From NCBI GenBank assembly GCA_023433655.1, contig JAEYUE010000112.1, forward strand, positions 1 to 7,994: 7,994 bases of DNA, written 5' to 3'. The position numbers and the translations under genes were made by a program. The notes beneath the pieces are model-generated. The model did not search any database. It saw only the letters and a program-made list of their open reading frames with translations, and was not told where the DNA came from. This stretch comes from Pseudomonadota bacterium (GTDB taxonomy: Bacteria; Pseudomonadota; Alphaproteobacteria; Caulobacterales; Caulobacteraceae). Of this stretch, positions 1 to 5,599 are shown one piece after another; positions within the stretch are counted from its first letter, which is position 1; the number at the start of each line of letters is the position of its first letter.

Positions 1-1300
1 GGATCAGCTTCCAGCGGCGGTCGCGGACCCCCCGGTGCGGGCGGACGCAGTGGGCGGCGGGGAATTCGAAATACTGGTACAGGAAGTCCTGGCGCCAGTC
101 GGCCGGGACCTGGCCGGCGACCACGCCCCTCCAGCTGCGGCCGTGCATGTGCGGGTCGCGGTCGAGTCCGGCGTAGTCGAGGAAGGTCGGGGCGACGTCG
201 ACGTTGAGCACCACCTGGTCGCGGTTGACCTGTCCGGGCGCGATCGAGGCGGGGTGGCGGACGAGGAAGGGCACCTTGATCGACTGTTCGTACATCAGCC
301 GCTTGTCGAACATGCCGTGGTCGCCGAGGAACATGCCGTTGTCGGTGGTGTAGACGACCACGGTGTTCTCGCTCAGGCCCTCGGCGTCCAGCAGATCGAG
401 CATGCGGCCGACGTTCTCGTCGACACCCAGCAGGACCCGGTAGTAGTCCTTGATGAAGTGCTGGTAGTTGAGCCGGGCCCGCTCCTCGACGGGCATGTCG
501 GCGCGGACACCGCGGTTCCGGTAGTCGGGCATGTCGGCGATCAGCATGTCGGCGGCGCGGATCGCGCGGGGGCGGCCGGCGATATCCTCCATGAAGGTCG
601 GCGGCGGCGGGATGTCGACGTCGGCGAAGGCGTTTCTGAACCGCTCGGCCGGCTCCCAGCCGCGGTGGGGAGCCTTGAACTGGAACAGCAGGGCGAAGGG
701 CCTGTCCGCAGGCCGGTTGCGGACGAATGCGCCGGCCGTTTCGCCGATGACGTCGTCGGTGTGGCCCTGGCCGCGCGTGCGGACGCCGTTCACCTCCATC
801 GGCGGGTTGAAGTACTGGCCCTGGCCGGGGAGGACGGCGCTGTAGTCATAGCCCTGCGGGGGCGTGTTCACATGCCACTTGCCGACGACGCCGGTGTGGT
901 AGCCGGCCTTGCGCAACATCAGCGGCCAGGTGGCGTCGTGGTTGAGCAGAGGCTCGTTGTTGAAGTTCGATTCGGCGCCGTTGGTGACCATGCCGTGGGC
1001 GTGGGAGTAGAGGCCGGTCAGGTAGGTGGCGCGGCTGGGCAGGCACAGGGAGTTGGTGACGAAAGCGTTCTCGAAGCGCACGCCGCCGGCGCCCAGCCGG
1101 TCGAGATTCGGCGTCCGCAGGATGCGGTTGCCGTAGGCCGACATGGCCGACTGGGCGTGGTCGTCGGTCATGATGAAGATGATGTTCGGCCGGTCGCGCC
1201 GGGACGCGCCCACCGGGGCCGTGGCGCAGCCGGCGGCGGTCAGGGCGGCCATACCGGTCATCCCCTGCAGCACGCGGCGACGGTCGGTGGGCTGGCGCAT
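1..1300 (-). CDS. Type I (formylglycine-dependent) sulfatase, Tat-exported, C-terminus cut by window edge
   Basis: Hydrolyses a sulfate ester, probably on a sulfated carbohydrate, outside the cytoplasm. I translated 433 codons on the minus strand; the gene continues past the left edge, so the C-terminus is missing. The formylglycine motif C-L-P-S-R has its modifiable cysteine at residue 86, followed by A-T-Y-L-T-G. Other family residues visible are metal-binding T-D-D (45-47), G-K-W-H (140-143), K-A-P-H (209-212) and T-T-D-N-G (318-322), then G-D-H-G-M-F-D-K to 333. It resembles the N-acetylglucosamine-6-sulfatase / heparan-sulfatase-like branch, but the substrate cannot be assigned. The N-terminus has R-R-R at 7-9 before a hydrophobic stretch and a possible lipobox ending at Cys25, so it may be a Tat substrate or Tat lipoprotein. 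The start at 1300 has AGGAG on the minus strand (1313-1309) eight bases upstream. Transcribed divergently from folE. The cysteine needs a formylglycine-generating enzyme, not in this window. Confidence 0.93.
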   Translation of the reverse strand, partial: MRQPTDRRRVLQGMTGMAALTAAGCATAPVGASRRDRPNIIFIMTDDHAQSAMSAYGNRILRTPNLDRLGAGGVRFENAFVTNSLCLPSRATYLTGLYSHAHGMVTNGAESNFNNEPLLNHDATWPLMLRKAGYHTGVVGKWHVNTPPQGYDYSAVLPGQGQYFNPPMEVNGVRTRGQGHTDDVIGETAGAFVRNRPADRPFALLFQFKAPHRGWEPAERFRNAFADVDIPPPPTFMEDIAGRPRAIRAADMLIADMPDYRNRGVRADMPVEERARLNYQHFIKDYYRVLLGVDENVGRMLDLLDAEGLSENTVVVYTTDNGMFLGDHGMFDKRLMYEQSIKVPFLVRHPASIAPGQVNRDQVVLNVDVAPTFLDYAGLDRDPHMHGRSWRGVVAGQVPADWRQDFLYQYFEFPAAHCVRPHRGVRDRRWKLI

Positions 1301-1344
1301 GGAAGCCTCTCCTGTCGCGTCTCCGGTTCAGGATTGCAGGCCCC

Positions 1345-1356
1345 GTAACCGATTAC
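1345..1356. promoter_or_regulatory. Candidate LacI-family operator upstream of the sulfatase
   Basis: GTAACCGATTAC is an imperfect palindrome centred on CG (1350-1351) and fits the AANCGNTT core typical of LacI/GalR-family operators. It lies 45 bases upstream of the sulfatase start, in the divergent region shared with folE. Sugar-responsive LacI regulators commonly control polysaccharide-degradation genes in Caulobacterales, which fits a sulfatase. No regulator gene is in the window, so the assignment rests on the site alone. Confidence 0.45.
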
Positions 1357-1377
1357 AACCGACCGGGCCCCAGGCGC

Positions 1378-1408
1378 GGGAACCCCGGACGGGGCGGCGG
1401 CATCGAAC
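1378..1408 (+). promoter_or_regulatory. Candidate ECF-sigma promoter for folE (variant copy)
   Basis: GGGAACC at 1378-1384 is followed after 16 bases by CATCGAAC at 1401-1408. This matches the two promoters at 2067-2096 and 2825-2854 except for one base in the -10 element and one extra spacer base. The predicted transcription start near 1415 would give a leader of about 20 bases to the folE ATG at 1437. The spacer contains CCCCGGACGGGG, which could form a small hairpin and makes a chance match in GC-rich DNA somewhat more likely. Confidence 0.4.
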
Positions 1409-1436
1409 GGATGATGCAGCCACGATGAGGAAGCCC

Positions 1437-2060
1437 ATGCTCGCTCTCAGCCCCACCGCCGCCGAGCCCTTCGAGGAGCCGACCTGCCTGCCGTACCGAC
1501 GGCCCAGCCGGGCCGAGGCGGAGGCCGCGGTGCGCACCCTGATCGGCTGGGCCGGGGACGATCCGCGCCGCGAGGGGCTGCAGGCCACGCCGGGGCGGGT
1601 GGTGCGGGCCTATGAGGAGTGGTTCGCCGGCTATGGCGAGGACCCGGCGGAGATCCTGGAGCGGACCTTCGGCGAGGTGGCCGGCTATGACGAGATGGTG
1701 CTGCTGAGGGACATTCCGGTGGAATCGACCTGCGAGCATCACATGGCGGCGATCCGGGGCGTGGCCCATGTCGCCTACCTGCCGCGCGAGCGGGTGGTCG
1801 GCATCTCCAAGCTGGCCCGGCTGGTCGACGCCTTCGCGCGGCGGCTGCAGATCCAGGAGCGGCTGACGGCGGAGATCGCCGAGGCGCTGGAGCGGACGCT
1901 GATGCCCCGGGGCGTGGCGGTGATCATCGAGGCCACACACGAATGCATGTCGTCGCGCGGGGTGCGAAAGCATGGAGCGGGATTGGTGACACGGCGCTTC
2001 ACCGGGGTGTTCGAGGACGGCGAGGCGCGGCGCGAGGTGCTGGCGGCGCTGGCTGGCTGA
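1437..2060 (+). CDS. folE: GTP cyclohydrolase I
   Basis: Converts GTP to 7,8-dihydroneopterin triphosphate, the first step of folate/tetrahydropterin synthesis, in the cytoplasm as a homodecamer in known members. The 207-residue length is normal. The zinc ligands of the family are visible as Cys99 and His102 in S-T-C-E-H-H-M and Cys170 in T-H-E-C-M; the neighbouring His101 and His168 match positions important in catalysis. The core G-I-S-K-L-A-R-L-V-D (122-131), F-A-R-R-L-Q-I-Q-E-R-L-T (133-144) and C-terminal T-R-R-F-T-G are typical. I prefer the ATG at 1437 because GAGG at 1427-1430 sits six bases upstream; an in-frame ATG at 1425 has no ribosome site and would begin almost at the predicted transcript start. 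A candidate ECF promoter lies just upstream. It ends 60 bases before the sigma gene and could be read through into it. Confidence 0.94.
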   Translation: MLALSPTAAEPFEEPTCLPYRRPSRAEAEAAVRTLIGWAGDDPRREGLQATPGRVVRAYEEWFAGYGEDPAEILERTFGEVAGYDEMVLLRDIPVESTCEHHMAAIRGVAHVAYLPRERVVGISKLARLVDAFARRLQIQERLTAEIAEALERTLMPRGVAVIIEATHECMSSRGVRKHGAGLVTRRFTGVFEDGEARREVLAALAG

Positions 2061-2066
2061 GGCGCC

Positions 2067-2096
2067 GGGAACCTTGCGCGGGGCGGCGCATCCAAC
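2067..2096 (+). promoter_or_regulatory. Candidate autoregulated ECF promoter of the sigma gene
   Basis: GGGAAC at 2067-2072 and CATCCAAC at 2089-2096 are separated by 16 bases. The same pair with identical spacing occurs at 2825-2854 before the DUF4142 gene. GGAAC-type -35 elements are common for ECF sigma factors, and most ECF genes are self-activated. Expected transcription start is about 2102, giving a short leader with GGAG (2111-2114) six bases before the ATG at 2121. Confidence 0.68.
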
Positions 2097-2120
2097 CGAT
2101 ATCAGAGCCCGGAGACCGCC

Positions 2121-2846
2121 ATGCGTCCGCTGAAGCACATCGATCACGACGGCCTGCCCGAAGCCGAGCTGGTGCGACTGGCGCAGGCCGGCGACGGGGA
2201 CGCCTTCCGGGTCATCATGCAGCGCGGCAACCAGCGCCTGTTCCGGGTGGCGCGCGGGGTGGTGCGGGACGACGCCGAGGCCGAGGACGTGCTGCAGGAG
2301 GCCTATGTGCGGGCCTTCGCGGCCATCGGGGGCTTCAGGGGCGAGGCGGGCGTGATGACCTGGCTGACCCGCATCGTCCTCAATGAGGCGCGGGGGCGGC
2401 TGCGACGGCTGCGGCCGACGGTGGGCGTCGAGCAGATCGAGGCGGCCCAGATGGAGGGAGGCCAGGTGATTCCCTTCCCCAACGCCTTCGGGACAGCCAG
2501 TCCCGAGGCGGATGCGGCGCGGGCCCAGATCCGCGGCGTGATCGAGCACGCCGTGGACGAGCTGCCGGAGGCCTTCCGGATGGTCTTCATCCTGCGCGAC
2601 ATCGAGGAGCTGAGCATCGAGGAGACGGCGGCCCAGCTCGGCGTCCGGCCGGAGACGGTGAAGACCCGGCTGCACCGGGCCCGGCGGCTGCTGCGCGAGG
2701 CCCTTGACGCGCGGCTGGCGGGCGCCATGGCCGAGGCCTTCCCTTTCCTGGGCGCCCGCTGCGGCCGCATCATCGAAGCGGTGCTGGCGCGGCTGGCGGC
2801 CCACGGGCGGATCGTCAGGGGATCGGGAACCTCGACGACGGTCTGA
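2121..2846 (+). CDS. ECF-family (group 4) RNA polymerase sigma factor
   Basis: An extracytoplasmic-function sigma factor of 241 residues that directs RNA polymerase to stress promoters. Region 2 spans about 25-95, with the core-binding stretch D-A-E-A-E-D-V-L-Q-E-A-Y (51-62) and W-L-T-R-I-V-L-N-E-A (81-90). Region 4 spans about 142-195, with the helix-turn-helix L-S-I-E-E-T-A-A-Q-L-G-V-R-P-E-T-V-K-T-R (164-183). Beyond region 4 is a tail of about 45 residues with a single cysteine (Cys214) in F-L-G-A-R-C-G-R-I-I; such tails occur in some ECF groups and may have a regulatory role. No anti-sigma gene with a membrane segment or zinc-binding motif is adjacent. Start chosen from GGAG six bases upstream. 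The candidate promoter in front of it recurs over its own stop codon, facing the DUF4142-cupredoxin pair. I cannot assign a numbered ECF group. Confidence 0.93.
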   Translation: MRPLKHIDHDGLPEAELVRLAQAGDGDAFRVIMQRGNQRLFRVARGVVRDDAEAEDVLQEAYVRAFAAIGGFRGEAGVMTWLTRIVLNEARGRLRRLRPTVGVEQIEAAQMEGGQVIPFPNAFGTASPEADAARAQIRGVIEHAVDELPEAFRMVFILRDIEELSIEETAAQLGVRPETVKTRLHRARRLLREALDARLAGAMAEAFPFLGARCGRIIEAVLARLAAHGRIVRGSGTSTTV

Positions 2847-2854
2847 CATCCAAC
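2825..2854 (+). promoter_or_regulatory. Candidate ECF promoter for the DUF4142-cupredoxin pair
   Basis: GGGAACC at 2825-2831 and CATCCAAC at 2847-2854 repeat the motif upstream of the sigma gene, with the same 16-base gap after GGGAAC. The -35 element lies inside the last codons of the sigma gene and its TGA (2844-2846) falls in the spacer, so the match is not explained by shared coding sequence. Predicted start is near 2860, about 43 bases before the ATG at 2903. Confidence 0.68.
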
Positions 2855-2902
2855 GGGCAAGGCGGCCGTATTCCCGGCGCCCCGTTTCACGGAGATCCCG
2901 AG

Positions 2903-3424
2903 ATGTTCAGAACCCTCATCGCCGCCGGCGCGCTGGCGCTGGCCCCGCTCACGGTCGCGACGGCCCAGGAAGCCGGACCTACCGACGCCCAGATCGCCCA
3001 CATCGCCTGGACGGCCGGCCAGCTGGACATCGCCGCGGCCGAACAGGCGCTGGAGAAGTCCCGCAACCCGGAGGTCCGCGCCTTCGCCGAGCTGATGGCG
3101 CGAGACCATGCGGCGGTGAACGAGCAGGCCGTGGCGCTGGTGACGAAGCTGGCGGTGACGCCGGAGGACAATGCGACCAGCGCGGCCCTGACCGAAGCCG
3201 CCAAGGCCACCCACGATCGGCTGGCGGCGCTGGAGGGCGCGGCCTTCGACGCGGCCTATGTCGCCAATGAGGTGGCCTTCCACCGCACCGTGAACGGCGC
3301 GCTGGAAGGAACGCTGATCCCGGAGGCCGACAACGCCGAGCTGAAGGCGCTGCTGGAGACCGGGCTGAGCCTGTTCCGGTCCCATCAGACGCACGCCGAA
3401 CATCTGGCCGGGTCGGTGCGCTAG
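2903..3424 (+). CDS. Exported DUF4142-family protein
   Basis: A 173-residue protein of the DUF4142 family, whose members are predicted exported helical-bundle proteins, ferritin-like in fold, with no settled biochemical role. Residues 1-21 form a Sec signal peptide with an A-T-A cleavage site before Gln22. The mature part is almost all alpha-helical. Family-like features are F-A-E-L-M-A-R-D-H (61-69), a helix around H127 (E-V-A-F-H-R-T-V) and a C-terminal histidine cluster at 161, 164 and 167 (S-H-Q-T-H-A-E-H). The histidines could bind metal, but that is inference. GGAG at 2891-2894 lies eight bases before the start. It follows the sigma gene behind a repeat of the sigma promoter motif and is two bases from the cupredoxin gene, so the pair is probably cotranscribed and induced by that sigma factor. 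Confidence 0.87.
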   Translation: MFRTLIAAGALALAPLTVATAQEAGPTDAQIAHIAWTAGQLDIAAAEQALEKSRNPEVRAFAELMARDHAAVNEQAVALVTKLAVTPEDNATSAALTEAAKATHDRLAALEGAAFDAAYVANEVAFHRTVNGALEGTLIPEADNAELKALLETGLSLFRSHQTHAEHLAGSVR

Positions 3425-3426
3425 CC

Positions 3427-3768
3427 ATGCCCGGACTGGAACAAAGCCGCCGCGCCGTGCTGGTCGGTGTGGCGGCCTCGGCCGCCGCCGTCGCCCTGCC
3501 GGCGGCGGCGCGGCCGCCGCGCACCCACACCCTGGTGATGGAAAAGATGCGGTTCGGGCCGTCGCCGGCGGGCCTGCGGGTCGGGGACACCATCCTGTGG
3601 GTCAACCGCGACCTGTTCCGGCATACGGCCACGGCCCGGGACGGCTCGTTCGACGTCGACCTCGCCCGGGGCGAAAGCGGAAGGACGGTGCTGAGGCGGG
3701 CGGGGACCATCCCCTACATCTGCCGCTTCCACCCCGGGATGACCGGCACGCTGACGGTCGCGGCCTGA
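3427..3768 (+). CDS. Small Tat-exported cupredoxin (type I copper protein)
   Basis: A 113-residue blue-copper-type protein, likely a periplasmic electron carrier or copper binder. The N-terminus S-R-R-A-V-L-V-G (7-14) followed by an Ala-rich hydrophobic stretch is a twin-arginine signal, probably cleaved near A-A-A at 27-29. The mature domain of about 85 residues has the full type I copper set: His66 in F-R-H-T-A-T, then Cys99, His102 and Met105 in the spacing C-x2-H-x2-M. This is a plastocyanin/amicyanin-like single domain. It starts two bases after the TAG of the DUF4142 gene with no clear ribosome site, so translation is probably coupled. The redox partner cannot be read from the window. 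Linkage to the ECF sigma gene suggests stress-induced expression rather than a fixed respiratory role. Confidence 0.9.
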   Translation: MPGLEQSRRAVLVGVAASAAAVALPAAARPPRTHTLVMEKMRFGPSPAGLRVGDTILWVNRDLFRHTATARDGSFDVDLARGESGRTVLRRAGTIPYICRFHPGMTGTLTVAA

Positions 3769-3793
3769 TCGAGGGCGGTGGGACGATCGGCCG

Positions 3794-3814
3794 CTTCTCC
3801 CGGCGCGGGAGAAG
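3794..3814. repeat. Perfect 8-bp inverted repeat (hairpin) between the cupredoxin gene and thiG
   Basis: CTTCTCCC (3794-3801) and GGGAGAAG (3807-3814) form a perfect stem around a five-base GGCGC loop. There is no T-tract after it, so it is not a classic intrinsic terminator. It resembles short dispersed intergenic palindromes I associate with Caulobacterales genomes. It sits 26 bases after the cupredoxin stop and 15 bases before the thiG start, where it could reduce read-through or protect the 3' end of the upstream mRNA. Confidence 0.6.
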
Positions 3815-3829
3815 GTCTATCCAGCCGGC

Positions 3830-4621
3830 ATGACCGCTTCCCAAGACACCGCTCCCGACACCTGGACCGTCGCCGGCCGGACCTTTTCGAGCCGACTGAT
3901 CGTCGGCACCGGCAAGTATGCGACCTATCAGCAGAACGCCGAGGCGGCCGAGGCGGCGGGGGCGGAGATCGTCACCGTCGCCCTGCGGCGGGTGAATCTG
4001 TCGGACCCGTCGCAGCCGATGCTGGTGGACTACGTGAAGCCGGACCGGTTCACCTTCCTGCCGAACACGGCGGGCTGCTTCACCGGCGAGGACGCGGTGC
4101 GGACCCTGCGGCTGGCGCGCGAGGCGGGCGGCTGGGATCTGGTCAAGCTGGAGGTGCTGTCGGACACGGCGCACCTGTATCCGGACATGGTCGAGACGCT
4201 GAGGGCGCTGGACCTGCTGGTCAAGGACGGCTTCGACGTCATGGTCTACTGCACCGACGACGTGGTCATGGCGAAGCGGCTGGAGGAGGCCGGGGCGGCG
4301 GCGATCATGCCGGCGGCGGCGCCGATCGGCTCGGGCCTGGGCATCCAGAACCGGGTCAACATCCGGCTGATCGTCGAGCAGGCCGGCGTGCCGGTGCTGG
4401 TCGACGCCGGGGTGGGCACCCCGTCGGACGCCACCCTGGCCATGGAGCTGGGCTGCGACGCGGTGCTGATGAACACCGCCATCGCCGGCGCGAAGGATCC
4501 GATCCGCATGGCGCGGGCGATGAAGCACGCGGTCATCGCCGGGCGCGAGGGCTATCTGGCCGGGCGGATGCCGAAGCGGATGTACGCCAGCGCCAGCTCG
4601 CCGATGGCGGGGTTGATCTGA
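3830..4621 (+). CDS. thiG: Thiazole synthase ThiG
   Basis: Forms the thiazole phosphate moiety of thiamine from 1-deoxy-D-xylulose 5-phosphate, dehydroglycine and ThiS-thiocarboxylate sulfur, in the cytoplasm. The 263-residue TIM-barrel protein has the family signatures R-L-I-V-G-T-G-K-Y (22-30), the Schiff-base lysine in V-K-L-E-V-L (Lys106), A-P-I-G-S-G-L-G-I, V-P-V-L-V-D-A-G-V-G-T-P-S-D-A and the M-N-T-A-I-A segment. Length is normal. The ATG at 3830 fits the usual N-terminus, although no good ribosome site lies at normal distance; the nearest purine-rich stretch, GAAGG, is 14 bases away in the upstream hairpin. No thiS, thiO/thiH, thiE or thiC flanks it, and the 61-base gap in front is too short for a TPP riboswitch. 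The gene thus appears separated from the rest of the thiamine pathway. Confidence 0.96.
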   Translation: MTASQDTAPDTWTVAGRTFSSRLIVGTGKYATYQQNAEAAEAAGAEIVTVALRRVNLSDPSQPMLVDYVKPDRFTFLPNTAGCFTGEDAVRTLRLAREAGGWDLVKLEVLSDTAHLYPDMVETLRALDLLVKDGFDVMVYCTDDVVMAKRLEEAGAAAIMPAAAPIGSGLGIQNRVNIRLIVEQAGVPVLVDAGVGTPSDATLAMELGCDAVLMNTAIAGAKDPIRMARAMKHAVIAGREGYLAGRMPKRMYASASSPMAGLI

Positions 4622-4630
4622 CGACGACGG

Positions 4631-4658
4631 CCGGCGGGCAGGTCTGACGCCCCGCCGG
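4631..4658 (+). terminator. Possible terminator after thiG
   Basis: CCGGCGGG (4631-4638) pairs perfectly with CCCGCCGG (4651-4658) around a 12-base loop, starting ten bases after the thiG stop. A short TTTT follows about ten bases beyond the stem, too far and too short for a strong intrinsic terminator. The position after an isolated gene supports the call; chance pairing in GC-rich DNA is the alternative. Confidence 0.4.
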
Positions 4659-5129
4659 AGAGCAAGATTTTGCCCTGGCCCTTCTCGAAAATTGAGGTGG
4701 CGGAGTCGACAGGGTCGACATGCGCCCTATGGAAATTCAAAAACTTGAAACCCTCGCGCCGTCGGCCGACACGGGGCCCTTGCGCAAGATTCGACCTGTG
4801 GATGGGGGGCCTTGGGGTGCGTTGATGCGCGCCGGGCGGGCGGTCGTGCGGGGGGATTCACCTGTCAAAGACCCGGCGGGCGCCGGAGGCCCGGAGGGCA
4901 GTATGCGGTCGCCGGCTCCTCAGGCGGGAAGATCGGCCCGAGAAAACGCCATGTCTCTGGAACAACAGGAGAGTTTTCCGGAAACCCTGCTGGAAATCCG
5001 CCGATCGCCAGCAAGCTTCACAGGCTTGGCCGCCGCCCCTCTTTCCATGGGAGACAGGGCGCGCGCGGGCGGGTGGTCCCGAGGGGGATCGGCCGTTAGG
5101 ATGGCCGGGCGTTCGCCAAGGGATCGACC
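4659..5129. other. Gene-poor intergenic stretch of about 470 bp
   Basis: I see no convincing gene on either strand. A 145-codon open frame at 4720-5157 has mixed third positions, unlike the strongly G/C-ending codons of neighbouring genes, overlaps the DUF411 start and resembles no family I know. The stretch is visibly more A/T-rich in places (about 4661-4750 and 4940-5030). It contains a tandem GTCGACA pair (4705-4711 and 4714-4720), and palindromes GTCGGCCGAC (4761-4770), TTGCGCAA (4780-4787) and TTTCCGGAAA (4975-4984). I found no tRNA, SRP or RNase P RNA signature. It may be a decayed gene, a small-RNA locus or a long regulatory region for the DUF411 gene. Confidence 0.5.
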
Positions 5130-5597
5130 ATGCCCCGTCTCAGCCGCCGCCTTGTGATCGGTTCCGCCGCCGTCTTCGCCTTGGCCGGAAGCGCCCGCGC
5201 CCAGACTCGGGGAAGCCGGCAGCTGGCGGTGTACAAGTCGCCGACGTGCGGCTGTTGCGAGGGCTGGGTCGCGCATATGCGGCAGGCGGGTTTCACGGTG
5301 GCGGTGCATGTGGTGGAGGACCCGGGAACGGTTCGTCGGGCCCGGGGGCTGTCCGACGCGCTGGCGTCCTGCCACACCGCGGTGATCGGCGGCTATGCGA
5401 TCGAGGGCCATGTGCCCGCGGCGGACGTGACGCGGCTGCTGGCCGAGCGGCCGGAGGCGGTCGGCCTGGCTGTCCCGGGCATGCCGATGGGCTCGCCGGG
5501 GATGGAGGCGCCGGGCGGCCGCAAGCAGCCGTTCGATACGCTGCTGGTGCTGCGGGGCGGGCAGACGCGGGTGTTTGCGCGGCATAATCGGGCCTGA
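5130..5597 (+). CDS. Exported DUF411-family metal-binding protein
   Basis: A 155-residue DUF411 protein; the family is associated with copper and metal resistance loci. The N-terminus L-S-R-R-L-V-I-G (4-11) plus a hydrophobic run ends in A-R-A (22-24) before Gln25: an export signal, possibly Tat. The mature protein has the diagnostic Y-K-S-P-T-C-G-C-C (35-43) with Cys40, Cys42 and Cys43, then S-C-H-T-A-V-I-G-G-Y (80-89) with Cys81-His82, E-G-H-V-P-A-A-D-V (92-100) and the Met-rich G-M-P-M-G-S-P-G-M near 117-125. The cysteines, histidines and methionines are plausible Cu(I) ligands, an inference. AAGGGA (5118-5123) six bases upstream supports the start. It stands alone after a long gap, and an inverted repeat begins two bases after its stop. 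With the cupredoxin it makes a second likely copper protein within 2.2 kb. Confidence 0.9.
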   Translation: MPRLSRRLVIGSAAVFALAGSARAQTRGSRQLAVYKSPTCGCCEGWVAHMRQAGFTVAVHVVEDPGTVRRARGLSDALASCHTAVIGGYAIEGHVPAADVTRLLAERPEAVGLAVPGMPMGSPGMEAPGGRKQPFDTLLVLRGGQTRVFARHNRA

Positions 5598-5599
5598 CG

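Noticed and set aside
35..1348. Long plus-strand open frame of 437 codons opposite the sulfatase
   Set aside because: It is the antisense of a sulfatase with intact family motifs. Long antisense frames are expected in GC-rich genes, and its product is low-complexity and unlike any family I know.
1353..2849. 498-codon minus-strand open frame opposite folE and the sigma gene
   Set aside because: It spans two clear plus-strand genes and their promoters, and has an Arg/Pro/His-rich product typical of antisense reading.
3769..3829. TPP riboswitch before thiG
   Set aside because: The gap is only 61 bases, much shorter than a TPP aptamer, and is filled largely by an unrelated hairpin.
5073..5102. 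Housekeeping promoter before the DUF411 gene (GTTAGGAT at 5095-5102)
   Set aside because: The -10-like block matches the Caulobacter consensus poorly and no TTG-type -35 lies at the right distance.
4720..5157. 145-codon plus-strand open frame in the gap before the DUF411 gene
   Set aside because: Third positions lack the strong G/C bias of real genes here, no ribosome site or family resemblance is seen, and it overlaps the well-supported DUF411 start.
5320..5345. GGGAAC inside the DUF411 gene as a further ECF promoter
   Set aside because: No CATCCAAC-like partner follows at 16-17 bases, and it lies within a coding region with no gene start downstream at suitable distance.
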